From Sideroxydans lithotrophicus (GTDB lineage: Bacteria; Pseudomonadota; Gammaproteobacteria; Burkholderiales; Gallionellaceae): a stretch of DNA of 64,000 nt. The position numbers and the translations under genes were made by a program. Below are positions 19,503-28,355 of the stretch, in pieces (within the stretch, counting starts at the first letter, position 1; each line of letters begins with the position of its first letter). The DNA lies in NCBI GenBank assembly GCA_020723185.1, contig DYJI01000009.1, forward strand, positions 1 through 64,000, written 5' to 3'. The notes below the pieces were generated by a model that worked only from the letters and a program-made list of their open reading frames with translations, ran no database searches and was not told the DNA's origin.

Positions 19503-20597
19503 ATGCAGACGATAGAGCAGATATTGCAAAAAGCGGTCGCTCACCATCAGGCAGGCGACCTGCAAGAAGCAGCGCAGGGCTATCAGGCCGTTCTGCAGGC
19601 TGAACCGGAACATCCGAAAGCAAATCACAATCTGGGCGCAATATATGTGGAGCTGATGCAGCCGGCCGATGGGTTGCCATTCTTCCTGGCCGCACTCAAT
19701 GCCGACCCCGTACACGGCCAATACTGGCTAAGTTATATCCACGCGTTGCAACAATCAGGTCAGTCCGATGTTGCGCAAGAGGTCCTTGCCATAGCACGCC
19801 AGCATGGTTTGAGCGGAGATGATGTCGATGCCCTGGAGGTGAGTTTGCACGTTCGGCAGACTGACTCGAAAGCCTTGCCATCAGTATTCTGTCCTGTTTG
19901 CGGCAGTGATCAGGCCTCTTTTCTGCCACTTCCCGATTTTTACCGCGAAAATGCTCGCCTTCACGGTTTCGAGCGTTTTGGTCAGGGCGAGATGATCTCG
20001 CTGGAAAAATATTCATGTAATCGTTGCGGTGCCTCTGATCGCGAACGCCTTTATGCACTGTGGGTGGATCAGCAACTGGAAAAGAATCTATTAAACCGCT
20101 CGGGCAAGGTGATGCATTTCGCTCCTGAGCCGGCACTATCGAAAAAGCTCAGGCAGTTGTTTATCGATTATGAGACTGCAGATTTCGGAATGGAGACGGT
20201 CGACTACAAGGTCGACATCCAGAACCTGCCATTTGCCAACGGAAGTTACGATTTTTTCATTTGCAGCCATGTTCTGGAGCATGTGGAAAGTGATGATCTG
20301 GCGATCGGTGAACTTTACAGGATCACCAAGCCCGGGGGATGTGGCATCCTTGTCGCACCGATCAGCCTGGGGCTGGAAAGAACGCTGGAAGATCCCGGCG
20401 TGACCGACGAGGCCGGTCGTTGGCGACTATTCGGTCAAAACGATCATGTCAGGCTTTATGCACATGATGATTATGTAAACAAGATACGCAGGCACGGCTT
20501 TCAAGTGACTGAGCTTGGCGAAGAGTACTTCGGGGAAGAGTTGTTCCGATCATTGGGACTCAAGCGTACAAGTATTCTCTATATCGTGAGCAAATAA
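19503..20597 (+). CDS. TPR - zinc ribbon - SAM methyltransferase protein
   Basis: This 364-residue protein has three parts. Residues 1-115 are a TPR-like module. Residues 130-175 carry two Cys pairs (CPVCG, C130/C133, and CNRCG, C172/C175), probably a zinc ribbon. The rest is a type-11-like methyltransferase with IQNLPFANGSYDFFICSHVL, EHVESDDLAIGELYRITKPG. ATG 19503 with AGGAAG upstream is preferred to a TTG at 19461. Its N-terminal module closely matches residues 9-118 of the OGT-like protein at 42917. It is first of a row of glycan-modification genes; acceptor unknown, but modification of a flagellin glycan is the likeliest role. Confidence 0.75.
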   Translation: MQTIEQILQKAVAHHQAGDLQEAAQGYQAVLQAEPEHPKANHNLGAIYVELMQPADGLPFFLAALNADPVHGQYWLSYIHALQQSGQSDVAQEVLAIARQHGLSGDDVDALEVSLHVRQTDSKALPSVFCPVCGSDQASFLPLPDFYRENARLHGFERFGQGEMISLEKYSCNRCGASDRERLYALWVDQQLEKNLLNRSGKVMHFAPEPALSKKLRQLFIDYETADFGMETVDYKVDIQNLPFANGSYDFFICSHVLEHVESDDLAIGELYRITKPGGCGILVAPISLGLERTLEDPGVTDEAGRWRLFGQNDHVRLYAHDDYVNKIRRHGFQVTELGEEYFGEELFRSLGLKRTSILYIVSK

Positions 20598-20654
20598 ACG
20601 GGCATCTGGTTCGGAACTTTCACCCTTGGGCGACTGCATGCTTCGGTGCGGAAA

Positions 20655-21824
20655 ATGAAAAAAATAACAACTTCTCGTGATCTTGCAATCAATGGTGCGG
20701 AACCGGCGTTCGAACAGCAGCTGCACGTCGGTCGCCCGAACATGGGAAGCCGCGAAGCTTTTATCCACTATGTGAATGACATATTCGATCGGCGCTGGCT
20801 TTCGAATAATGGTCCGCTGGTACAGGAGCTGGAAAGCCGTATCGCCAGCCATATCGGTGTGCGACATTGCGTCGCCATGAGCAACGGCACCGTGGCGCTG
20901 GAGATCGCCATTCGTGCGCTGGGAATGGCCGGCGAGGTGATCGTTCCCTCGTTCACATTCATCGCTACTGCACACGCCCTGCATTGGCAGGCCATCACCC
21001 CTGTGTTCGCAGACATCGATCCGGTAACCCACCATCTCGACCCGGCAGCGGTGAGGCGCATGATCACACCGCGCACCAGCGGGATCATAGGTGTCCACTT
21101 GTGGGGACGAGGCGCGCCCGTGGCGGGATTGCAGGAGGTCGCCGAGGAGCATGGGCTGAAGCTGATGTTCGATGCGGCGCACGCCTTTGGTTGTTCACAC
21201 AATGGCCAGATGATAGGCGGCTTCGGTGCTTGCGAGGTCTTGAGCTTCCATGCCACCAAGTTCTTCAATACCTTCGAGGGCGGTGCGGTCGTTACCAACG
21301 ATGACGAGCTGGCCGAGAAGATGCGCCTGATGCGAAATTTCGGGTTCATCGGGCTGGATAACGTCATCCATCCGGGTACCAACGGCAAGATGACCGAGAT
21401 ATCGGCCGCGATGGGTCTGGTCAATCTGGAAGCGCTCGATAGCGTGGTCGAGGCGAACAGGAGGAATTACGAAACATACCTGAGGATGCTCGCCGGGCTG
21501 CCCGGTATCCGCGTGCTGCCCTATGACGACCGGGAACGGAACAACTACCAGTATGTGGTGCTGGAAGTGGCGGAAGCGTGCCCGCAGACTCGCGATGCGA
21601 TCATTGAGGCGCTGCATGCAGAGAATGTCCGTGCTCGGAAATACTTCTGGCCCGGTTGCCATCGCATGAAACCCTACCGTGATCTGTTCCCGCATGCGGG
21701 TCTGATGCTGACTAACACTGAACGGGTGGCGAATGGCATCGTGGTTCTGCCGACGGGGCCGACACTCGATGAGGTCGCGATCGGCACCATTGCCGATGTG
21801 ATCAGAGTGCTGGTGGAGAGCTGA
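20655..21824 (+). CDS. DegT/DnrJ/EryC1/StrS-family sugar aminotransferase
   Basis: A 389-residue PLP-dependent aminotransferase of the nucleotide-sugar type, which would convert a keto-deoxysugar nucleotide to an amino sugar. The PLP lysine is K202 in SFHATKFFNTFEGGAVVTND. The cofactor-contact motif LMFDAAHAFGCSHNG (D173, H176) and the substrate-side AMSNGTVALEIAIRALG are present. The SFHATK-F-NTFEGGA pattern resembles VioA/QdtB-like enzymes making 4- or 3-amino sugars, but specificity cannot be assigned. A GTG three codons upstream (20646) is an alternative start. It ends two bases before the WbqC-family gene. Confidence 0.85.
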   Translation: MKKITTSRDLAINGAEPAFEQQLHVGRPNMGSREAFIHYVNDIFDRRWLSNNGPLVQELESRIASHIGVRHCVAMSNGTVALEIAIRALGMAGEVIVPSFTFIATAHALHWQAITPVFADIDPVTHHLDPAAVRRMITPRTSGIIGVHLWGRGAPVAGLQEVAEEHGLKLMFDAAHAFGCSHNGQMIGGFGACEVLSFHATKFFNTFEGGAVVTNDDELAEKMRLMRNFGFIGLDNVIHPGTNGKMTEISAAMGLVNLEALDSVVEANRRNYETYLRMLAGLPGIRVLPYDDRERNNYQYVVLEVAEACPQTRDAIIEALHAENVRARKYFWPGCHRMKPYRDLFPHAGLMLTNTERVANGIVVLPTGPTLDEVAIGTIADVIRVLVES

Positions 21825-21826
21825 GT

Positions 21827-22546
21827 ATGAGGCTCGCCATCATGCAGCCGTACTTCTTTCCATATATCGGCTATTGGCAGTTGATTCATGCAGCCGACCG
21901 TTTTGTGCTGTTCGACGATGCACAGTACATGCGGCACGGATGGGTCAACCGGAATCGGATCCTGAAGCCGGGTGGTGGCTGGCAGTACATCATGGTGCCG
22001 TTGCAGAAGCACGGGATGACGGCTGCCATAAGGGAGGTGCAGGCGCATCCAGACCTGAGCTGGCGGGAGCGTGTCGTGGCACAGTTGGCGCACTACCGGA
22101 AAAAAGCCCCCTGTTATGAAGAGACGATGGCATTGGTGAGAGAGGCGCTCTTCGGTCATGAACGGCAGGACATCAGCGGAATCAATGCCAACATCGTCGG
22201 TACGTTATGTCCAGCCTTGGGGCTGGACCGCGAAATCATCATCTCGTCAGAACGAGGTTTCGATTATGCGGACGTGAAAGATTCCGGAGAGTGGGCACTC
22301 AGGATTTCAGAGCAGATGGGGGCTACCGAATACATCAATCCGATCAGCGGCGCATCGCTGTTCGATGGCCGGAAATTCCTGGATAGCGGCATCCAATTGT
22401 CTTTTCTGCAGTCTCAGGAGATCACCTACCGTCAACCTGGTGCTTTTGAACCCGCGCTGTCGATCATTGATGTCCTGATGTTCAACGGAACGGAAGGGAC
22501 GCGACTGCTTCTTGATCACTACGCTATCGAACCGGCTGAATCATGA
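21827..22546 (+). CDS. WbqC-family protein
   Basis: This 239-residue protein matches the WbqC-like family, with the hallmark N-terminus MRLAIMQPYFFPYIGYWQLI followed by HAADRFVLFDDAQYMRHGW, VNRNRIL. WbqC proteins occur in O-antigen and glycan clusters beside DegT aminotransferases; a role in acylating or aminoacylating amino sugars has been suggested, but the reaction is not established. The start is two bases after the aminotransferase stop and its end overlaps the next gene by 4 bases, a tight transcriptional unit. Confidence 0.85.
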   Translation: MRLAIMQPYFFPYIGYWQLIHAADRFVLFDDAQYMRHGWVNRNRILKPGGGWQYIMVPLQKHGMTAAIREVQAHPDLSWRERVVAQLAHYRKKAPCYEETMALVREALFGHERQDISGINANIVGTLCPALGLDREIIISSERGFDYADVKDSGEWALRISEQMGATEYINPISGASLFDGRKFLDSGIQLSFLQSQEITYRQPGAFEPALSIIDVLMFNGTEGTRLLLDHYAIEPAES

Positions 22547-23235
22547 GCGACTACTGGCAAGGACACTATGACGCTGCCACGCTGGATTTCGACGGGGCGT
22601 TATTGAAACAAGTGGGGAAGACTGTAAATGGGGTCGAGGTCCCGGAGGGGCAGCTGGCTCTCATCGTTGGCAACATCATATCCCTGCTGGTGCTGGATAA
22701 AGCTGACGTGCTGGCAGACCTGTGCTGCGGGAACGGACTGATCACCAGGAGGCTGGCACCATTTGTGCGGGAGGTCGTCGGGATCGATTTTTCTCTTGGC
22801 TTGATCGAAACAGCCAAACGGACGTGCCCGCTGGCCAATATCGAGTACCGCCATGCGGATGTGACCGATCTGCCTGGCGGCTTCTTTGGCGGGTTCGGCA
22901 AGGTCCTGATGTATGAAGCGCTGCAGCATTTCTCGGAAGCGCAATTCGGTCACTTGCTCGGCCAGCTTGTGGCGCTGGCTCCGGGTGCCAAGGTGCTGTT
23001 GGGAAGCATCCCCGATGCGGAGCGTTTGCGCGACTATTACGATACCGAGGAAAAATACGAATTCTATTTGCAGCGCGAGCGTGAAGGCAGGCCGCACATG
23101 GGCCGTTGGTGGCATTTCGATGAGATAGCGCGATCAGCCGAGCCATACGGTTTCAAGGTGCAGCGCATACTGCAGCCGCAGGCACTCTACACGGCCTATT
23201 ACCGTTTCGATGTCCTGCTGGAGAGGACGGCATGA
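22543..23235 (+). CDS. SAM-dependent methyltransferase
   Basis: A 230-residue class I methyltransferase. Motif I is ADLCCGNGLITRRL (residues 58-71), motif II is VVGIDFSLGLIETAK, and a post-I acidic and aromatic region follows (YRHADVTDLPGGFFGGF). The overlap with both neighbours (4 bases each side) places it in the same unit as the WbqC protein and the sulfotransferase. Likely substrate is a sugar or sugar nucleotide in the same pathway; this is inference from context. Confidence 0.8.
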   Translation: MSDYWQGHYDAATLDFDGALLKQVGKTVNGVEVPEGQLALIVGNIISLLVLDKADVLADLCCGNGLITRRLAPFVREVVGIDFSLGLIETAKRTCPLANIEYRHADVTDLPGGFFGGFGKVLMYEALQHFSEAQFGHLLGQLVALAPGAKVLLGSIPDAERLRDYYDTEEKYEFYLQREREGRPHMGRWWHFDEIARSAEPYGFKVQRILQPQALYTAYYRFDVLLERTA

Positions 23236-24047
23236 AGAACATCGGAATCTTCGGAACGCCGCGATCCGGAACCTCATGGATCGGGCATATCTTCAATAGT
23301 CACCCGGATGTGGCGCTCAGATTCCAGCCCTTGTTCTCGTACGGACACAAGGGGAGCTTGTCGGAACATTCTTCCCGGGAAGAGATCGATGATTTCTTTC
23401 GGGATATTCTCAATTCCCGCGATGCCTTCGCCACGATGACGGCGGAATCGCAGAGGGATTATCCTTCGTTCCAGAAGTCCCCCCATCCCAGCCATGTGGT
23501 CTTCAAGGAGACGCGCTACCTGAATGTCGTCGGCAATATGCTGGCGCGAGGGGAAGGTTTGAAGATCATCGGTATCGTCCGGAACCCTCTGGCGGTGCTG
23601 GCCTCGTGGATGCAGGCACCCAAGGAGTTCAAGCCGGAATGGGACATGCTTAAAGAGTGGCGGCTTGCGCAAAGCAAGAATCAGGGCCGGCCGGAGGAAT
23701 TCTTCGGGTTTGACAAGTGGAAAGAATCGACCGAGGACTTTCTGATGTTCGAGAAGATGTATCCGCAAAAATTCATGCTGCTGCGTTATGCGGAGTTGAA
23801 TCACTCTCCGCAGGGAACCACGAGGAAGATATTTCGGTTCTGCGAACTGGATATGGATCCACAGGTTGAGAAGTTCCTGTCTGACAGCAAATCACGCCAC
23901 GACCCGGACCCGTATTCGGTTTTCCGGGCGCAGGCGAACGATGAAAGGTGGCAGGACGTGTTGCCCAGCGACATCGTCGGGACAATCAGGGATGAATTGA
24001 GAAACACTGCGCTGTATGAATTTATCGGTAATGGAAAGCATGCCTAA
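23232..24047 (+). CDS. PAPS-dependent sulfotransferase family protein
   Basis: A 271-residue protein with the two PAPS-binding signatures of the sulfotransferase superfamily: the 5'-phosphosulfate loop GTPRSGTSWIGHIF at residues 8-21 and the 3'-phosphate motif IGIVRNPLAVLASWM with R117 and S125. It would transfer sulfate to a carbohydrate hydroxyl. It overlaps the preceding methyltransferase by 4 bases and the following glycosyltransferase by 8. A sulfotransferase within a flagellar gene region is unusual and points to a sulfated glycan. Confidence 0.85.
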   Translation: MKNIGIFGTPRSGTSWIGHIFNSHPDVALRFQPLFSYGHKGSLSEHSSREEIDDFFRDILNSRDAFATMTAESQRDYPSFQKSPHPSHVVFKETRYLNVVGNMLARGEGLKIIGIVRNPLAVLASWMQAPKEFKPEWDMLKEWRLAQSKNQGRPEEFFGFDKWKESTEDFLMFEKMYPQKFMLLRYAELNHSPQGTTRKIFRFCELDMDPQVEKFLSDSKSRHDPDPYSVFRAQANDERWQDVLPSDIVGTIRDELRNTALYEFIGNGKHA

Positions 24048-26442
24048 GATCACGGTGATACTGACTTCGTTCAATCACGAAAAATACATCCGTGAAGCGA
24101 TCGATAGCATCCTGCAGCAGACATTCGGGGATTTCGAACTGTTCATCTGGGATGATGCTTCCCGGGATGGTTCGTGGGAGATCATCCGCAGTTATACCGA
24201 CGACCGTATCAAGGCCTTCCGCAATGATGTTTCCAGAAGAGGCATCTACGGGATCAACAAGACGATTTGCGAGCTGGCTTCGGGTCAGTACATTGCCATC
24301 CATCATTCCGATGATGTGTGGGAGCCGGAAAAGCTGGAGAGGCAACTTGCATATCTGGAGGCGCACCCGGAGACGGGGGCGGTATTCAGTAATGCACTGG
24401 CCATCGGTGAGGATAGTAAGCCGCTGACTGACAAGCAGCATTTCTATTCGGATGTATTCAGACAGCCGAACCGTTCCCGCCACCAGTGGCTGCGACATTT
24501 CTTCTTCTCGGGCAATGCGCTGTGTCATCCCAGCGTTCTCATGCGCAAAGCATGTTATGACGAGTGCGGAGTCTACCGGTTCGGGCTTGCGCAACTTCCG
24601 GATCTCGACATGTGGGTCCGTCTTTGCATGCGTTACGACATCCACGTGCTTCCGGAAAGTTTGATCCGGTTCAGGGTCAGGGATAACGAGGCGAATTCCA
24701 GCGGGAACCGCCCTGAAGTACGCATCCGCGACAGGTCCGAGTTCCACCACATCCTCAGGCAGTATTTCAGGGTCGTGTCTTTTGAAGAGCTGGTGGCCAT
24801 ATTCCCCGAGGCGGAAGTTTATCGTCGCGAGCAAGGCTGCATCCCTGGTTTCGTCATGTCCATGGTCTCGCTTGGGGCGAACGCATTCCCGTGGGCCAGG
24901 GCACTGGCGATCGAGACCCTGCTGGAACTGATGACTGATGAGAGCTCGCGTCAGCAGCTGCTTCATGTCTACCAGTTCGACTACAAGGATCTGGTCAACA
25001 TCACTGGCCAGCAAGACATCTTCTCTCTGGAAACAGTTGCCAGATTGAATGAGGAGCTGTTCAAGTGCGGTGAGTCGCTTGGGCAATTGCTTGCACTCAA
25101 TGAGAAGACACGGGCTGGTGAACCGGATGCAGACCGGGCGGGATACGAGCAAGCCGAGCATTTGTTCGAAGTGGGAAGAGTGGAGGAGGGTATTGCTCAA
25201 CTGGAGAAGTTGGCGGCGCAGGGTAGCCCGCTGTGGGAGGTGTACAACGACCTTGCCGTCCAGTGTTTCAATGCGGGGGAGCATGATCGTGCAGGTGAAC
25301 TGTTCAGGGAAGGCATGATCCTTGAGGGCACCGCCGGGATCGTTGCGAGGAACTACACTTCGATGCTTATGGCCACAGGGGATACGGGTGCGGCGCTGGA
25401 GATGCTTGGTCGTATCTTGCAGGAACACCCTGATGATGCTGATGTGATCGAGACGTTGCGCCAAATCTTGTCCAATCTGCCGTCTGACTCGGCAAACTTG
25501 TGGCGGCGCCTGGCAGTCGTCGCCGATGAGGGGAATTCCTGTCATGAGAGACGGTCGGCAGGTCGGGACGCGGAAGCGAGGAGTACAAATGATGTCCGGA
25601 TATTCCAGATCTACTACGACGAAAAGACGCGTGCGCAGCTCGATCCGGCTTTCATCCCGCTGGATAACTTGGAGAATCCGCGACCGGACTGGTGCGAATA
25701 TTGGCCGATCCGCAAAGTGTTGCTGGAGCAGACTTTTGACGACGACACTTATCTAGGCTTTTTTTCGCCCCGGTTCTTCGAAAAGACGGGGATGCGGGGT
25801 GAGGAGGTGCTGGCGGCGGTTCGGCAGTCGGGGGATGAGGTTGTGAGCTTCTCTCCGTTCTTCGATCAGGGCGCGATCCATATCAACCCATTCGTCCAGG
25901 GCGAAGTGAATCACCCGGGAATGATCGCTATCGCCCAGAATGTGCTGCAGTCGCTGGGCATAGAAATGGACTTGCAGACCACAGTATCCGACCGGACGAC
26001 GACCATCTTCAGCAATTATTTCGTTGCCCGCTACTCTTTCTGGAAGCGTTGGTTCGACTGCTTTGAGCGTATTTATGCGATCTGTGAAGGCCCGGATTCC
26101 GCCCTGAAGGCCAAACTGATCAGTCACACGCAATATCGTGCGGGTACTAACTATCAGATGAAGATTTTCATTCTTGAGCGGCTGGTTACGGTGCTCTTGG
26201 AAAAATTCCATCTGCAATGCGAACTGGCCCTGGATATTCGACGAGCACCGCTGTCGTTCCCCGGGACGGAAAGAGTAGTGGACGAACTGCTGGTGACAGA
26301 CTGGCTGAAGGGGCGTTTCCGGGTCACGGGCCAAGTGGGATATCTGGAGATTTTTGGACTCTATGTCGGCAGGCTGGTGCGTGAGGTTCTGAAGCCGAGT
26401 ATCGGGGAGGTCCCGGGCCATGATCCGGATCGATCCGGTTGA
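24040..26442 (+). CDS. GT2 glycosyltransferase - TPR - unrecognised C-terminal domain
   Basis: An 800-residue multidomain protein. Residues 1-240 are a family 2 glycosyltransferase: MPKITVILTSFNHEKYIREA, WDDASRDGSWEII, and the metal-binding-like HHSDDVWEPEKLERQLAYL (D91-D92). Residues about 365-490 are TPR-like helices (AEHLFEVGRVEEGIAQLEKL). Residues about 545-790 form a further domain that I do not recognise, with RIFQIYYDEKTRAQLDP, YLGFFSPRFFEKTGM and FSNYFVARYSFWKRWFDCFE. ATG 24040 gives an 8-base overlap with the sulfotransferase gene; ATGs at 24016 and 24031 are alternatives. It is the last gene of the plus-strand part of the island. Confidence 0.75.
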   Translation: MPKITVILTSFNHEKYIREAIDSILQQTFGDFELFIWDDASRDGSWEIIRSYTDDRIKAFRNDVSRRGIYGINKTICELASGQYIAIHHSDDVWEPEKLERQLAYLEAHPETGAVFSNALAIGEDSKPLTDKQHFYSDVFRQPNRSRHQWLRHFFFSGNALCHPSVLMRKACYDECGVYRFGLAQLPDLDMWVRLCMRYDIHVLPESLIRFRVRDNEANSSGNRPEVRIRDRSEFHHILRQYFRVVSFEELVAIFPEAEVYRREQGCIPGFVMSMVSLGANAFPWARALAIETLLELMTDESSRQQLLHVYQFDYKDLVNITGQQDIFSLETVARLNEELFKCGESLGQLLALNEKTRAGEPDADRAGYEQAEHLFEVGRVEEGIAQLEKLAAQGSPLWEVYNDLAVQCFNAGEHDRAGELFREGMILEGTAGIVARNYTSMLMATGDTGAALEMLGRILQEHPDDADVIETLRQILSNLPSDSANLWRRLAVVADEGNSCHERRSAGRDAEARSTNDVRIFQIYYDEKTRAQLDPAFIPLDNLENPRPDWCEYWPIRKVLLEQTFDDDTYLGFFSPRFFEKTGMRGEEVLAAVRQSGDEVVSFSPFFDQGAIHINPFVQGEVNHPGMIAIAQNVLQSLGIEMDLQTTVSDRTTTIFSNYFVARYSFWKRWFDCFERIYAICEGPDSALKAKLISHTQYRAGTNYQMKIFILERLVTVLLEKFHLQCELALDIRRAPLSFPGTERVVDELLVTDWLKGRFRVTGQVGYLEIFGLYVGRLVREVLKPSIGEVPGHDPDRSG

Positions 26443-26477
26443 GTCAGGCGGTGTGGCGCAGTCTGGGTGGGAGCACG

Positions 26478-27158
26478 CTAGTCGCCCCACTTTTCAAAGT
26501 ATTTGAGGCAGGAAGCTATCCAGTCATCCGATCCGAAATTTCCGGCGCTTTGATGTATCACCGAGAGCGGCCAAGTCCCCATGCGAAGATTGAGTGCCTC
26601 GGCCTGCCTGCAGAGATCGAGGTCGTAGAAGTGGAAATCGAATCTTTCATCGAATCGCAGACCGCAGTCGATCATGGTCTGGCTATGGCAGGCGAGCAGC
26701 AGGCCGTCGAGCAGTTTTACCTCCTGGCGGGATGGTCCGAACTTGCTGAGGTTGGCGGGGGGGAAGCCTTTGCCGTGCCCGACGATGCCGCTGAGATTTT
26801 CTTTTGCGTCCCACCTGAGATTGGTGTCGACAAAAGCCCACGAGGGTTGGAATGGCGCGCGCCGCTTATTGCCGGCAACGCCAATCAACTGGAACCTGTC
26901 GAGGGCAGTTTTGATCTCCAGCGGCCAGTCAAAGCCGCAGATATGGACATCATCATGAATGAACACAAGGATCGCCGGGTCATGTTTTGCAGCCTCGATG
27001 GCTTTGTTGTAGAGGAGTGGCAGTCCGAGAGTGTTCTGGGCAAACAGTAAGACTTCGACGGACGGGTAATCGTACAGGGCCAGCGATCTGCCGGTTGCTG
27101 TGCCGGTCGGGAAATCTTCTTTGCGTTCGCGCGTGGCGACCACGAATCTGATCTTCAT
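26478..27158 (-). CDS. Glycosyltransferase, GT2-like (StrF-type domain)
   Basis: A 226-residue protein in the opposite orientation, converging on the large glycosyltransferase with a 35-base gap. It starts MKIRFVVATRERKEDF and has an acidic metal-site-like motif LVFIHDDVHICGFDWPLEI (D69-D70), then HFYDLDLCRQAEALNLRMGT and IHQSAG. These features match the short GT2-like family found in StrF and flagellin/O-antigen loci. It lacks a membrane segment, so it is probably cytoplasmic. Donor and acceptor are not predictable. Confidence 0.75.
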   Translation of the reverse strand: MKIRFVVATRERKEDFPTGTATGRSLALYDYPSVEVLLFAQNTLGLPLLYNKAIEAAKHDPAILVFIHDDVHICGFDWPLEIKTALDRFQLIGVAGNKRRAPFQPSWAFVDTNLRWDAKENLSGIVGHGKGFPPANLSKFGPSRQEVKLLDGLLLACHSQTMIDCGLRFDERFDFHFYDLDLCRQAEALNLRMGTWPLSVIHQSAGNFGSDDWIASCLKYFEKWGD

Positions 27159-27245
27159 CTGTAAGTCTCCGGCACGATTGAGAGCGGGGTGCCCCTGTCG
27201 CAGTGATATTCTCCGCCCCGGGTGTGGACAGGCATTATCCGGCAG

Positions 27246-28016
27246 TCACTCCCCTGCACTTTTTTTCCGCGCAAGCTCACGTTGAGCCAGCGTGACATAG
27301 CGCTGCAACATCATGCGGGCCTCGGCATCGGGATTCACGAACACGCAGCCGGCGCGGCGATTCACTTCTCCGTTGCGTGCCGTGACTTCGAACACGTTCT
27401 TAACCTCGATGCCGGTCCGGATGGTACCGACATCCGGCAGTTCGATCTCGCAATCCTGGTAGGTCGATCCGGGTGTCAATTCCACGCTGTCTTCGGCGCA
27501 GACCAGAGCCACGCCGCCGATGCTGATGTCCATCACTGTCACTTCGTGGTGGACATGTTTCTTTGCCGCGTATGGACGGATGAGACATTTGAGCGCATTC
27601 GGCTCGACATTGAGCAGACGGTAGTAGTCGCGGCGTTGCAGACGCAAAAGCTTCCTGGGTAGTGGCAGGAAGAACGCTGCCGCGTTCTGGAACAGTCCCT
27701 GCGTGGTCTCCGTGGATACCCATTGCACTTTTGCCATGTTGTGGGTGCTGACGAACACGATGCGGTTGCTGCGCTCGATATTGCGGTTGTCGATGGGGTT
27801 GGGCGAGGCGTCGACCCATATGCCGGTTTCGTCAGCCGCCAGCAGCAGGGTGAGTACCACGCTGCTGTCCTCGTTGTAATAGAGCGCCACTCGATTGTGC
27901 TGCTGCACGATGTCGCGCAGGACGGAAAGGATCTCGCGCGGATTTCGCAGGATGAAATCGTTCTCGTCATCCTGGGCGAATACTTCGATCTTGAGCGGAA
28001 TCTCTTTGCTGCGCAT
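27246..28016 (-). CDS. ycgR: Flagellar brake protein YcgR (PilZ domain, c-di-GMP receptor)
   Basis: A 256-residue protein with the YcgR N-terminal domain (LRNPREILSVLRDIVQQHNR) followed by a PilZ domain. The c-di-GMP-binding signatures are both intact: RxxxR in LQRRDYYRLL and DxSxxG in VMDISIGGVAL. On binding c-di-GMP, YcgR acts on the rotor/stator to slow swimming. It lies downstream of the fliD-flhB2 genes on the same strand, and two diguanylate cyclases are encoded elsewhere in the window. Confidence 0.92.
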   Translation of the reverse strand: MRSKEIPLKIEVFAQDDENDFILRNPREILSVLRDIVQQHNRVALYYNEDSSVVLTLLLAADETGIWVDASPNPIDNRNIERSNRIVFVSTHNMAKVQWVSTETTQGLFQNAAAFFLPLPRKLLRLQRRDYYRLLNVEPNALKCLIRPYAAKKHVHHEVTVMDISIGGVALVCAEDSVELTPGSTYQDCEIELPDVGTIRTGIEVKNVFEVTARNGEVNRRAGCVFVNPDAEARMMLQRYVTLAQRELARKKSAGE

Positions 28017-28058
28017 GGTGCGACCCGTATTGAGTGGATACCCGCGCGATTCTAACGG

Positions 28059-28355
28059 TTAGGATGGTTTTGCGGTGGGGGGAATAGCGGGGATTTCTCC
28101 CCGCTCAAGACGGTATAGCCATGCCAGCAGCTCGGCCACGGCCAGATACAGCGCTGGCGGGATGTGCTGGTCCAGTTCGACCTGCATCAGCATCGCTACC
28201 AGTTCTGCCGATTCATGTACGAACACACCGTGTTCCTTGGCGCGTTCGATGATGGCCTGTGCGATCAGGCCGCGCCCGCTGGCCACGACTTTCGGCGCAG
28301 TGTCGCCGCTGCGATAGGCGAGGGCGACCGCCATCTGACGGTTGGGCCGGTTCAT
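28059..28355 (-). CDS. FlhB C-terminal-domain protein (FlhB2/FhlB-like)
   Basis: A 98-residue stand-alone version of the cytoplasmic domain of the export switch protein FlhB. It shows AVALAYRSGDTAPKVVASGR, LIAQAIIERAKEHGVFVHES and the closing helix ELLAWLYRLERG. It has no membrane helices and no NPTH autocleavage motif. Such proteins can substitute for the cleaved FlhB C-terminal fragment. It overlaps the fliK-like gene by 4 bases. Confidence 0.88.
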   Translation of the reverse strand: MNRPNRQMAVALAYRSGDTAPKVVASGRGLIAQAIIERAKEHGVFVHESAELVAMLMQVELDQHIPPALYLAVAELLAWLYRLERGEIPAIPPTAKPS

